The position numbers and the translations under genes were made by a program. Below, one piece after another: positions 1-5,161 of a DNA stretch of 7,824 nucleotides (position 1 is its first letter; every line of letters begins with the position of its first letter). The stretch is from an uncultured Collinsella sp. (GTDB taxonomy: Bacteria > Actinomycetota > Coriobacteriia > Coriobacteriales > Coriobacteriaceae): the NCBI GenBank assembly GCA_900551815.1, contig URXE01000077.1, positions 1 through 7,824 of the forward strand, written 5' to 3'. The notes beneath the pieces were generated by a model. The model was not told the DNA's origin. It was given only the letters and a program-made list of their open reading frames with translations, and did not search any database.

Positions 1-1
1 C

Positions 2-205
2 GTTATCGACGATGACGAGTACGTGGAGCGGAAGGCGCGAAAGCTCGCCTACACCGCGGCCGTCGCCGCCTACGGAAAGGGTGAGGCCCCGGACGTGGAC
101 AAGCTGCTTGAGCAGATGCGCGAGAAGGTCGCCGAGCCCAGCCAAACCGAGACCAACACGGCAAACATCGACTACCTGATGATGACGGTCGGGGGTGAAC
201 AGTAA
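2..205 (+). CDS. Small phage late protein, C-terminal part (5' end outside window)
   Basis: The frame is open from the first bases of the window and ends in TAA at 203-205, so 67 residues of the C-terminus are visible. A GTG at 23 could be read as a start, but coding continues upstream of it and no ribosome binding site precedes it, so a partial gene is more likely. The visible part is acidic and probably helical, with a lysine/alanine-rich helix followed by a Gln/Glu/Thr-rich linker and the ending IDYLMMTVGGEQ. Short proteins with an 'NIDYxxMM' style ending often lie just before xkdX-like genes in phages of Gram-positive bacteria, as I recall. That position suggests a tail or baseplate accessory protein. 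The stop overlaps the next start (TAATG), implying coupled translation. Function is not known. Confidence 0.6.
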   Translation, partial: VIDDDEYVERKARKLAYTAAVAAYGKGEAPDVDKLLEQMREKVAEPSQTETNTANIDYLMMTVGGEQ

Positions 206-387
206 TGGCGGGACGCGTCAAGGCTGCAACCACGGCGGCGCACTCGAAGAACTATGACAAGGTGAGGCGCTACTACGAGCGCGGCCTCTGGACCAAGGCC
301 ATGGTGCATCGAGCCGTGGCCTGCAAGTGGATCACATGCGACGAATATGAGGAGATCGTCGGAGAAGAGTACGCGGAGGAGGCTTAG
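205..387 (+). CDS. XkdX-like phage protein
   Basis: A 60-residue protein starting at the ATG that shares its A with the preceding TAA stop; a G-rich stretch at 190-196 can serve as ribosome binding site. It contains the pattern YYERGLWTKAMVHRAV followed by a second helix ending ITCDEYEEIVGEEY. This closely resembles the XkdX family of PBSX-like and related phages, whose members are 40-60 residues with a 'YYxxGxWTxxxVxxAVxxGxIT(x)EEYxxITGxxY' layout. The role of XkdX is not firmly established; it lies between tail-fibre and lysis genes and is usually treated as a tail-associated accessory protein. Its place between the late protein and the membrane/holin genes fits exactly. Both termini look complete. 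Family assignment is from remembered consensus, not a search. Confidence 0.75.
   Translation: MAGRVKAATTAAHSKNYDKVRRYYERGLWTKAMVHRAVACKWITCDEYEEIVGEEYAEEA
375..382 (+). promoter_or_regulatory. Ribosome binding site that fixes a GTG start
   Basis: GGAGGAGG lies inside the last codons of the XkdX-like gene and sits six bases before a GTG at 389-391. It is one of the strongest Shine-Dalgarno matches in the window. It supports starting the next protein at this GTG rather than at the upstream in-frame ATG at 347, which would overlap the previous gene by 41 bases and add a very basic, non-family-like N-terminus. Confidence 0.75.
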
Positions 388-388
388 G

Positions 389-700
389 GTGCCGGCGCTG
401 AGCATCGGGGAGGCAACGTCGGTCCTCTCGGCCGCCGTTGTGATTGTCACGTTCTTCATCGGGCGCGTCTCCGTATCCAAAACATCGTCTGCCAAGGAGC
501 AGCGGACCGAAGACAAGCTCGACAGCCTTTGCGGCGACACGAGCGAGATCAAGGACGGCGTCAAGGAGATCAACCGCAAGCTCGACGACCACGGCGAGCG
601 CCTCACGAAAGTCGAGCAACAGGTCATCACCTTGTTCAACCGGCTCGACCGCGTCGAGAAGAATTACGACCTGCATCACGGTATCGGCGGGTCAGATTAG
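389..700 (+). CDS. Membrane-anchored coiled-coil protein of the lysis region
   Basis: The 103-residue protein starts at GTG 389 behind a strong ribosome binding site and begins one base after the XkdX-like stop. Residues about 6-26 (ATSVLSAAVVIVTFFIG core) form one membrane segment. Residues about 38-92 are highly charged with heptad-like spacing (repeated Leu/Ile/Val among Lys/Glu/Asp), predicting a coiled coil. It therefore looks like an N-terminally anchored, rod-like protein. It lies directly before the holin, the place taken in PBSX by xhlA, a small haemolysin-like protein with a coiled coil and a membrane segment. In XhlA the membrane segment is C-terminal, so this is a positional analogue rather than a clear homologue. 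It may act as a holin accessory or a superinfection or membrane protein. Its stop overlaps the holin's ribosome binding site. Confidence 0.7.
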   Translation: MPALSIGEATSVLSAAVVIVTFFIGRVSVSKTSSAKEQRTEDKLDSLCGDTSEIKDGVKEINRKLDDHGERLTKVEQQVITLFNRLDRVEKNYDLHHGIGGSD

Positions 701-710
701 GAGCTGAAAA

Positions 711-986
711 ATGAAAATCAACTGGGCCCTTCGCTTCAAGAATAAGCAGACGCTCGCGGCATTGGCCGCCACCGTAATCAGCGCAGCCTATCAGGTGCTC
801 GGAATCCTCGGAGTCGTGGCGCCTATCTCCCAGGGGTCGCTCATCCAGCTCGTCGGAATTATCCTGACCGTTCTCGCCGGCTTCGGCGTGATCGTCGATC
901 CGACCACCAAGGGCGCGTCGGACTCGAAGCGTGCCATGTCGTACAGCGAGCCCCATGCCGCATATGACGCCAAGGCGGTTGAGTAG
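711..986 (+). CDS. Phage holin, phi LC3 type
   Basis: A 91-residue protein with two membrane segments, about residues 13-36 and 44-63, joined by a short turn (VAPISQG), and a polar charged tail. The start MKINWALRFKNKQT and the segment IVDPTTKGASDSKRAM match the phi-LC3 family of holins, in which 'INWKVRxKNK' at the N-terminus and 'DPTTxGxxDS' after the second helix are typical. Such holins oligomerise in the cytoplasmic membrane and open holes that let the endolysin reach the wall. The ribosome binding site AGGAG (699-703) overlaps the stop of the upstream gene, seven bases before the ATG. The endolysin follows three bases after the stop. Length is usual for the family, and I see no sign of damage. 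Confidence 0.9.
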   Translation: MKINWALRFKNKQTLAALAATVISAAYQVLGILGVVAPISQGSLIQLVGIILTVLAGFGVIVDPTTKGASDSKRAMSYSEPHAAYDAKAVE

Positions 987-989
987 GCC

Positions 990-1943
990 ATGGCCATCAC
1001 ACAGTGCGAGGCCTTCGCGCAGGTCATGGAACACCTCGTCTCCCATGATGGGGGCGGCGGTCACGGATACTCGCAGGCCAACCGCATGGGGGACGGAACG
1101 ACCGAGACGATTTGTCTGTCCGACGGCACCACCGTCACTATTGCCGGTGGCGATCGCGACTGTTCCTCGGCCGTAGTGACCGCCCTCCGCGCGGTCGGCG
1201 TCAATACCTTCGGAGCCTCGTATACCGGAAACATGCGGGAGCAGCTGCTCAAGACGGGCCTATTCGGCTGGCGTAAGATGGGCGTCAAGTCCGCCCAGCG
1301 TGGAGACATCTACCTCAACGAGAAGTGCCACACCGCCGTGTGCGTCTCTCCCTATGGATCAGCTCGCGGCGACCTCTTGGCTCAATTCTCCATTTCTGAA
1401 AAGGGGACCGTCACCGGCACCAAGGGCGACCAGACCGGGCGCGAGTCCAACATCAAGGCGTACTACAGCTACCCATGGGACGGCACGCTCTACTGGCTTG
1501 GCGACGGAAAGACGCTAAACGGGTCCAATACCGAAGTCGCGGACAATACGGTCCCGAGCCTCGGAGACACGCGATATTTCGGCCCGAAGATGGCCAAGGA
1601 GCTGCAACGCCAGCTCGGCACGACTGCCGATGGCGTGATTTCCGGTCAATGGCCGGCGAATGAGCGATACCTTTGGGCATGCGACCGCGGCGTAATCGAG
1701 TACGTCAAGGGCGGGGTTGGCTCGAATGCCGTCCGCGCCCTGCAGGACAAGGTCGGATGCAAAGTCTATCCCGTGGTCGGCGGTGTTCAGGCGCGACAGA
1801 TGGGTTCGGGAACGGTCTTCAAACACCAGCAGTGGCTCATCGCTCAAGGTATCTCGTGCGGATCATCGGGTGCGGACGGATACCAGGGCCGCGATACCAA
1901 CGTCGCCATTGGCCAAGCGCTCGTCAAGCAACTCTATCGATAG
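990..1943 (+). CDS. Endolysin, NlpC/P60-like peptidoglycan hydrolase with C-terminal wall-binding region
   Basis: A 317-residue protein directly after the holin. Residues about 1-170 resemble the phage amidohydrolase (Amidase_5) branch of the NlpC/P60 superfamily. They carry the nucleophile motif RDCSSAVVTAL with Cys58 and the partner motif GDIYLNEKCHTAVCV with His114, about 55 residues apart as in papain-like wall peptidases. An N-terminal HDGGGGHGYSQANR segment recalls the substrate-side loops of these enzymes. After a polar linker (about 172-190), residues about 190-317 look like a peptidoglycan-binding region, with two related stretches around LQRQLGTTADGVISG and VRALQDKVGCKV. The enzyme should cut stem peptides or the amide bond in the wall after holin opening. 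No signal peptide is visible, so release depends on the holin. Only a weak AAGGCGG (972-978) precedes the ATG, so translation may be coupled to the holin. The precise bond cut is unknown. Confidence 0.85.
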   Translation: MAITQCEAFAQVMEHLVSHDGGGGHGYSQANRMGDGTTETICLSDGTTVTIAGGDRDCSSAVVTALRAVGVNTFGASYTGNMREQLLKTGLFGWRKMGVKSAQRGDIYLNEKCHTAVCVSPYGSARGDLLAQFSISEKGTVTGTKGDQTGRESNIKAYYSYPWDGTLYWLGDGKTLNGSNTEVADNTVPSLGDTRYFGPKMAKELQRQLGTTADGVISGQWPANERYLWACDRGVIEYVKGGVGSNAVRALQDKVGCKVYPVVGGVQARQMGSGTVFKHQQWLIAQGISCGSSGADGYQGRDTNVAIGQALVKQLYR

Positions 1944-1951
1944 GTGTGCAT

Positions 1952-2062
1952 ATGAATCCATTTGATATCTGTTTTATTGTCGGCGCTGCTGCAGGACTGC
2001 TGACCGGTCTTCTCGGATGGGCAATCGTGCGCGTCGGCAGCCAAAAAGACTCTAGAAATTGA
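1952..2062 (+). CDS. 36-residue single-span membrane peptide after the endolysin
   Basis: ATG at 1952, preceded by AGGTG (1942-1946), opens a 36-residue frame ending in TGA at 2060-2062, nine bases after the endolysin stop. Residues about 5-27 are one membrane helix with the small-residue run GAAAGLLTGLLG (GxxxG-like spacing that favours helix packing). The tail RVGSQKDSRN is basic, which would hold it on the cytoplasmic side. Its place at the very end of the lysis cassette, just before the terminator, suggests a second holin, antiholin or other lysis modulator; this is inference from position and topology. I recognise no family. Longer reading frames overlap this stretch, but this one has the best start, ribosome binding site and hydrophobic pattern. 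Confidence 0.55.
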   Translation: MNPFDICFIVGAAAGLLTGLLGWAIVRVGSQKDSRN

Positions 2063-2069
2063 TAGATGC

Positions 2070-2104
2070 AGCCCCTCCCCGGCATGAACTGCCGGGGAGG
2101 GGCT
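2070..2104 (+). terminator. Hairpin terminator of the phage late/lysis operon
   Basis: A perfect 15-bp inverted repeat (arms 2070-2084 and 2090-2104, mostly G:C) with a five-base loop TGAAC starts seven bases after the stop of the last phage gene. Only TTTAT follows, so the uridine tract is short, but the stem is very stable. Transcripts coming from the left end of the phage should stop here before reaching the attachment site. Confidence 0.8.
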
Positions 2105-2107
2105 TTA

Positions 2108-2147
2108 TGCATTGCCGGATATCCGTCAATATCCGTTCTGCAATGCA
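2108..2147. repeat. Inverted repeat enclosing tandem ATATCCGT boxes, possible integrase arm site
   Basis: TGCATTGC (2108-2115) and GCAATGCA (2140-2147) are exact inverted 8-mers. Between them the octamer ATATCCGT occurs twice with a ten-base period (2119-2126 and 2129-2136), so both copies face the same side of the helix. The stretch lies between the late terminator and the tRNA attachment site, where tyrosine integrases and excision factors usually bind arm-type sites. That role is inferred. Confidence 0.35.
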
Positions 2148-2228
2148 GTTTCAGTGCGGTGAGAGCGTGTGGAAACATAACTACCTGCGATTTTGCTGCT
2201 ACAAGGCACGCCATAACATCGCGTTCAA

Positions 2229-2275
2229 GACTCTTAATCCCAAGGTCCAGGGTTCGACCCCCTGACGGCCCACCA
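2229..2275 (+). other. attR: 3' half of tRNA-Lys(CUU) at the prophage boundary
   Basis: From the anticodon loop onward every base fits standard tRNA numbering. The loop CTCTTAA (2231-2237) has anticodon CTT at 2233-2235, followed by the 3' anticodon strand TCCCA and variable loop AGGTC. The T stem CAGGG/CCCTG encloses TTCGACC (2253-2259). The acceptor strand ACGGCCC, discriminator A and encoded CCA end at 2275. No 5' half exists: the bases before the loop pair with TCCCA only at the last two positions (GA, 2229-2230), and no acceptor strand matching GGGCCGT lies upstream. The simplest reading is the right-hand attachment site of a phage that integrated in the anticodon-loop region and rebuilt the intact tRNA at its other end. 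This fragment itself is not a functional tRNA. Confidence 0.85.
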
Positions 2276-3217
2276 AAGCATGTTAAAGCGACTGGCTTCG
2301 GCTGGTCGCTTTTTTGTTGACCTCGCTTGGGGCCGAACCCGAAAGGGCACAGACGCTTTACAAGTCGAGCCTGCCCTGGGGTCGGTGAATCCGTCTGTGC
2401 CCTCTTTGAGCTTTTTCTCGTCTGCTTTCACGCGACGTTCGAGCTTCTTTGTATCCTCGGCAGGCGGTAGATTCTCGGGGACAATTCCACGGTCGATGAG
2501 GCTGCCACGTACGCTTGTGTTGTTCTCGACGTGCTCTTGCTTGATCTGGTCCAGACCGTACAGGTCGTGTTCCTCGGCGTTGAAGGCCGTCATCGAGTTC
2601 GTAAGGTCCTTTGCTTTGATGAGGACATCGGCTAACCTGTCCGCCAATGCCGCGCTCTTGGGTACGCCGAGCTGCTGCTTCATTTCCGCCGTGCTTCTGC
2701 CGCCGAATAACGCTTCATCGCCCTTCGACTTGATGATCGCGAATCCTTTGGAGTCCACGCCGCGTTTGAACGCAATACCCGAGAGCTGTTTCTCTGAATC
2801 GGATAGCGAGTGGCGCGCCTGCAAGCGCTGAATCTCTGCGAAGCGCTGCTCTATGAGCTCCTGACGGCGTGTCTGCACGGCGAAATACGCCTGTGCGAGC
2901 GCGATTTCGGGCTTGTTTGGGTCTCCGTTTTGGGCGATTAAATAGCATGCATAGCGTGTCAGCTTGTAGTCTTTTACGGCTCGTTTGGCGATGCCGGCAT
3001 CTACCATTTTGCTGGCCTCAGCAAAATGGGCGGCAACAGGCATTTTATTGGTGTCACACGATGCCATGGATCTCTTAACCGCAGTCTCAAAATTACGCCA
3101 TTGGGTGTATCCGAGGGGCTCCATTAAATCGCGTGCGAGCCAATACTCAACGCCGTCTTCTACATGGGCGTAGCTGTCAAGTTCGACACGCCATTTCTCG
3201 ATATCCCTGCTGTCCAT
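2234..3217 (-). CDS. dinD: DinD-like DNA damage-inducible protein with a C-terminal run-on
   Basis: The frame encodes 327 residues from ATG 3217, preceded by a good AAGGAAGAG ribosome binding site. Residues about 1-273 follow E. coli DinD (274 residues) in layout. An N-terminal BRO-N-like part has YWLARDLMEPLGY and WRNFETAVKRS. It is followed by KRAVKDYKLTRYACYLIAQNGDPNKPEIALAQAYFAVQTRRQEL-type signature segments, and the end is PENLPPAEDTKKLERRVK then DEKKLKEG. DinD is SOS-induced and inhibits RecA-dependent strand exchange in E. coli; its role here is inferred. The last 54 residues have no family counterpart that I recall and run through the tRNA terminator and the antisense of the tRNA, with the TAA stop in the anticodon loop. 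The native stop near residue 274 therefore seems to be missing. A nearby 12-bp inverted repeat may be related. Confidence 0.8.
   Translation of the reverse strand: MDSRDIEKWRVELDSYAHVEDGVEYWLARDLMEPLGYTQWRNFETAVKRSMASCDTNKMPVAAHFAEASKMVDAGIAKRAVKDYKLTRYACYLIAQNGDPNKPEIALAQAYFAVQTRRQELIEQRFAEIQRLQARHSLSDSEKQLSGIAFKRGVDSKGFAIIKSKGDEALFGGRSTAEMKQQLGVPKSAALADRLADVLIKAKDLTNSMTAFNAEEHDLYGLDQIKQEHVENNTSVRGSLIDRGIVPENLPPAEDTKKLERRVKADEKKLKEGTDGFTDPRAGSTCKASVPFRVRPQARSTKKRPAEASRFNMLWWAVRGSNPGPWD
2285..2317 (+). terminator. Terminator of the host tRNA-Lys transcript
   Basis: AAAGCGACTGGC (2285-2296), loop TTCG, and GCTGGTCGCTTT (2301-2312) form a 12-bp stem with two G:U pairs. It is followed by a run of T ending at 2315 and then GTT. 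It begins ten bases after the tRNA CCA, as expected for a tRNA gene's own terminator, which supports this side being ancestral host sequence. On the opposite strand only three T follow the stem, so it would be weak for the dinD transcript. Confidence 0.85.
2344..2403. repeat. Perfect 12-bp inverted repeat at the end of the conserved dinD region
   Basis: AGGGCACAGACG (2344-2355) and CGTCTGTGCCCT (2392-2403) are exact inverted copies separated by 36 bases. The right arm covers the codons for the last family-like residues of DinD (KEGTDG). The other arm lies in the run-on. On the minus strand the left arm is followed by TTTCGG, a poor uridine tract. It may be an old dinD terminator or the scar of a small insertion; I cannot decide. 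Confidence 0.6.
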
Positions 3218-3239
3218 ATCTCTTCCTTTCTGTTCATTT

Positions 3240-3251
3240 GTCTACGTGGAC
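3240..3251. promoter_or_regulatory. Near-palindrome upstream of dinD, possible operator
   Basis: GTCTACGTGGAC is a 12-base palindrome with one mismatched pair, 23 bases upstream of the dinD start. Its place suits an operator. It does not match the CGAAC-N4-GTTCG LexA box known from Gram-positive bacteria, and I found no such box in this gap, so SOS control is not supported by a visible site. The gap 3218-3378 otherwise shows no clear promoter. Confidence 0.25.
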
Positions 3252-3300
3252 TATGTCGACTCTGTATTAAGAATAAGGATACGCTGCCGTGCGGACACGA

Positions 3301-3336
3301 ATGGGCCCCGTGTCGCTTTGAGCTCACGGGGCCCAT
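3301..3336 (-). terminator. Perfect 12-bp hairpin after the flavoprotein gene
   Basis: ATGGGCCCCGTG (3301-3312) and CACGGGGCCCAT (3325-3336) pair perfectly around a 12-base loop, 42 bases downstream of the flavoprotein stop and upstream of dinD. The stem is G:C-rich, but no T-run follows on either strand. It could be a uridine-poor terminator, a transcript-stabilising hairpin, or a protein-binding inverted repeat. Termination between the two leftward genes is the most likely role by position. Confidence 0.5.
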
Positions 3337-3378
3337 AGATATCGATTAGTTGTGTTCTGCTTTAGATGGGTGTCCAGT

Positions 3379-4905
3379 TTAGTCCGCTCGATAGTGCGAT
3401 CCGAGGCTTTCGGTTCGCTTGCGCATGGCTTTGACCATTTCCTGTGCTAGTTGAATCTGCGATTGCAGGCGGGCGAGGGCCGCGACTTCGCTGTCCTGAG
3501 CTTTCTGTGTGCTCAAGGTCGTTGCCTCCGTCTTCAAGCCCTCAATCTCGTGTAGTGCCTCGGATAGGCCCGTCTCGGTGCGGTTGATCATGCAATAGGT
3601 ACTCATCGTGTGCTTAAGGCTGCGTGTCAAGCGTTCGGCGACTGTTGTGGCAATGCCGTACTGGGGGAGGGCGATATCCGCCTTCGGGGCCTCCTCAGGT
3701 GTATTCTGTGCTGCCTGGGCTGCCGATGCGCCCGCGATGCGCCCAAATACGATGCCATTGGCGCTCGACAGCCCTCCGATGCGGTCGGCGCCGTGCATAC
3801 CGCCTGTTGCCTCGCCACAGGCGTAGAGGCCCTCAACGCCCGTGTACGCGGTCTTGTCGATTTTGATGCCGCCATTGGCAGCGTGGGCGTACATCGCCAC
3901 GCGCATCTCGTCGCTCGGCGCGATGCCGTGCTCCTCTTGTAGCCAAGTGGCAAAGGTCTGCACAAACTCGGGGACGTTCTCGCGGGGGAAGTCGTAGTGG
4001 AGCGCGAGGCCTTCGGCACCCGCTTGATCGATGGCAAGATCGATGGCGCGGGAGGCCAAGCGTGACGTGAAGGGACCATATCCGGAGCGCTGATCGAGCA
4101 GGTCGTCCAGCTTGCCGTCGGCAATATCGACCGGTTGGTCAAATGTGACGTAGCGCCAGGTCTTCTCGTTAAAGACAAGGTTGCGCTTAGGCTCAATGAA
4201 GCCGGGCATCATCTGCATGAACTCTATATTAGTAAGGGACGCTCCGTGCACCAGTGCGATGGCCTGCGAGGAGCTGAGCACATCGGCGGAAGTGAGGCTT
4301 CGCTCGAACAGGCCACCCGTGCCGCCGGCTGCGATGATGGTGGCCTTAGCTGCCATAGGCACGAGATGCTCGTTTGTGCGGTCGTAGAGCGTGGCGCCGA
4401 CAATCTTTCCGGGCGTCTCCTCAATAAGGTCGATAAGCTCGTGGCGGGGGAGCAAGCGAATGCCAAGTGACTCGACCTGGGCCGACAGAGCGTTTTCAAG
4501 CGGCTTGCGGGTGAGGCCGCGCCACATACGCGTCTTATGGTCAAAGCAGGGGATAAACTGCTTCTGCTGGGCGCTTTCGGCACTTTGCGGACGCTTGAGC
4601 TCAACACCTAGATCCTGCTCGAGCCATTGGATGGCCTGAGGAATACCGTGGACAAACGTCTGGACGAGTTCGGGGTCGGCAACGCCGCTGCCGACGGTCT
4701 GGATGGTGTCGATGAGGTCCTGCTCGTCGCCTTCGTCGACGGGACCAATCAGGCCGAGGCCCCAGGTGCCCGGGAAGAAGCTCGATCCACTCATAGTCTT
4801 GCCGGCGCTTGACACAGTGACGGTTGCACCCTTGCGTGCTGCTTCGATGGCGGCGCAAAGGCCCGCAATGCCAGATCCAATTACCAGTACATCAGTCGAT
4901 TCCAT
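3379..4905 (-). CDS. FAD-dependent oxidoreductase, L-aspartate oxidase / fumarate reductase flavoprotein family
   Basis: Starting at ATG 4905 behind AAAGGAA gives 508 residues beginning MESTDVLVIGSG; the upstream in-frame ATG at 4962 adds a Cys/Arg-rich stretch atypical of the family. The dinucleotide-binding motif GSGIAG is at 10-15. The FAD motif IIAAGGTGGLF is at 190-200. A GPFTSRLASRAI segment (278-289) supplies the family's active-site arginine. HAANGGI (341-347) and ACGEATGGMHGADRIGGLSSANG (split here around 362-384) form the second FAD contact. The end, RTESLGSHYRAD, matches the ESRGxHYRxD C-terminus of NadB and SdhA. There is no FMN-binding or haem domain and no signal peptide, so it should be cytoplasmic. 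The usual EFxQxHPT motif reads EFMQMMPG (228-235), so the substrate-site histidine is Met here and the substrate is uncertain. No nadA/nadC neighbour is visible. The closest functional guess is a NadB-like or enoate-reducing flavoenzyme. Confidence 0.75.
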   Translation of the reverse strand: MESTDVLVIGSGIAGLCAAIEAARKGATVTVSSAGKTMSGSSFFPGTWGLGLIGPVDEGDEQDLIDTIQTVGSGVADPELVQTFVHGIPQAIQWLEQDLGVELKRPQSAESAQQKQFIPCFDHKTRMWRGLTRKPLENALSAQVESLGIRLLPRHELIDLIEETPGKIVGATLYDRTNEHLVPMAAKATIIAAGGTGGLFERSLTSADVLSSSQAIALVHGASLTNIEFMQMMPGFIEPKRNLVFNEKTWRYVTFDQPVDIADGKLDDLLDQRSGYGPFTSRLASRAIDLAIDQAGAEGLALHYDFPRENVPEFVQTFATWLQEEHGIAPSDEMRVAMYAHAANGGIKIDKTAYTGVEGLYACGEATGGMHGADRIGGLSSANGIVFGRIAGASAAQAAQNTPEEAPKADIALPQYGIATTVAERLTRSLKHTMSTYCMINRTETGLSEALHEIEGLKTEATTLSTQKAQDSEVAALARLQSQIQLAQEMVKAMRKRTESLGSHYRAD

Positions 4906-5090
4906 CGGATTCCTTTCTCGTCCGGCGCATTGTCGCATGGCTGATCGGCAAAGGTGTCGCAAAGATTGGATAAATCGGTAAAGGGCGAATATGGCGCGTG
5001 GGCGTCATGGGCGCTCTGACGCTCCATCTCATCACATCTCGTATTTCGCCTCAACTGATATATCGGCATTAGCTGCCCTGCGACAGCGCA

Positions 5091-5126
5091 AACAAAAAGA
5101 GCCGCCACCTCGAAAGGTAGCGGCTC
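5091..5126 (-). terminator. Terminator of the scaffold-GGGtGRT operon
   Basis: Read leftward, GAGCCGC then T/ACCT pairs with AGGT then GCGGCTC around a TTCG loop, giving a stem of about 11 bp with one mismatch (5099-5126), followed by TTTTTGTTTG (complement of 5089-5098). It lies about 35 bases after the GGGtGRT stop and separates it from the flavoprotein gene. The remaining 4906-5090 presumably holds the flavoprotein promoter, but I see no convincing -35/-10 pair there. Confidence 0.85.
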
Positions 5127-5161
5127 CAAAGCTCAACTATATGAGCATCGCGCGGGCGCGA

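Larger units (their letters stand above)
1..2275 (+). mobile_element. Right end of a prophage (late/lysis module to attR)
   Basis: Six rightward, tightly packed genes (late protein, XkdX-like protein, membrane coiled-coil protein, phi-LC3-type holin, endolysin, small membrane peptide) end in a strong hairpin and then a 3' tRNA fragment. The gene order matches the distal end of the late operon in PBSX-like and many siphophage genomes, where lysis genes sit farthest from the head genes. The integrase and the intact copy of the tRNA should lie to the left, outside the window. The element continues beyond base 1. The right boundary is the tRNA 3' end, and exact crossover inside the shared tRNA sequence cannot be set from one end. 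I see no frameshift in these genes, so at least this part looks intact. Confidence 0.85.

Noticed and set aside
347..388. Upstream ATG for the coiled-coil membrane protein
   Set aside because: It overlaps the XkdX-like gene and adds a basic stretch. The GTG at 389 has GGAGGAGG at ideal spacing and gives a normal membrane-protein start.
2229..2275. A complete functional tRNA
   Set aside because: No 5' acceptor, D arm or matching 5' anticodon strand exists upstream. Only the 3' half is present.
2280..2831. Plus-strand frame of 183 residues opposite dinD
   Set aside because: It begins inside the tRNA terminator and lies antisense to conserved dinD codons. It has no family pattern and is Ser/Arg-rich.
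3230..3260. LexA/SOS box upstream of dinD
   Set aside because: No CGAAC-N4-GTTCG-like site is present. GTTC at 3232-3235 has no properly spaced partner half.
3627..4196. 189-residue minus-strand frame inside the flavoprotein gene
   Set aside because: It is in another frame of a gene with clear FAD motifs, is Ser/Arg/Pro-rich, and lacks a ribosome binding site.
4906..5090. Promoter for the flavoprotein gene
   Set aside because: TATATC and TAATGC look like -10 elements, but no acceptable -35 lies 16-18 bases upstream of either.
4881..5129. 82-residue minus-strand frame upstream of the flavoprotein gene
   Set aside because: It starts inside the terminator hairpin, overlaps the flavoprotein start, and has no recognisable pattern or good ribosome binding site.
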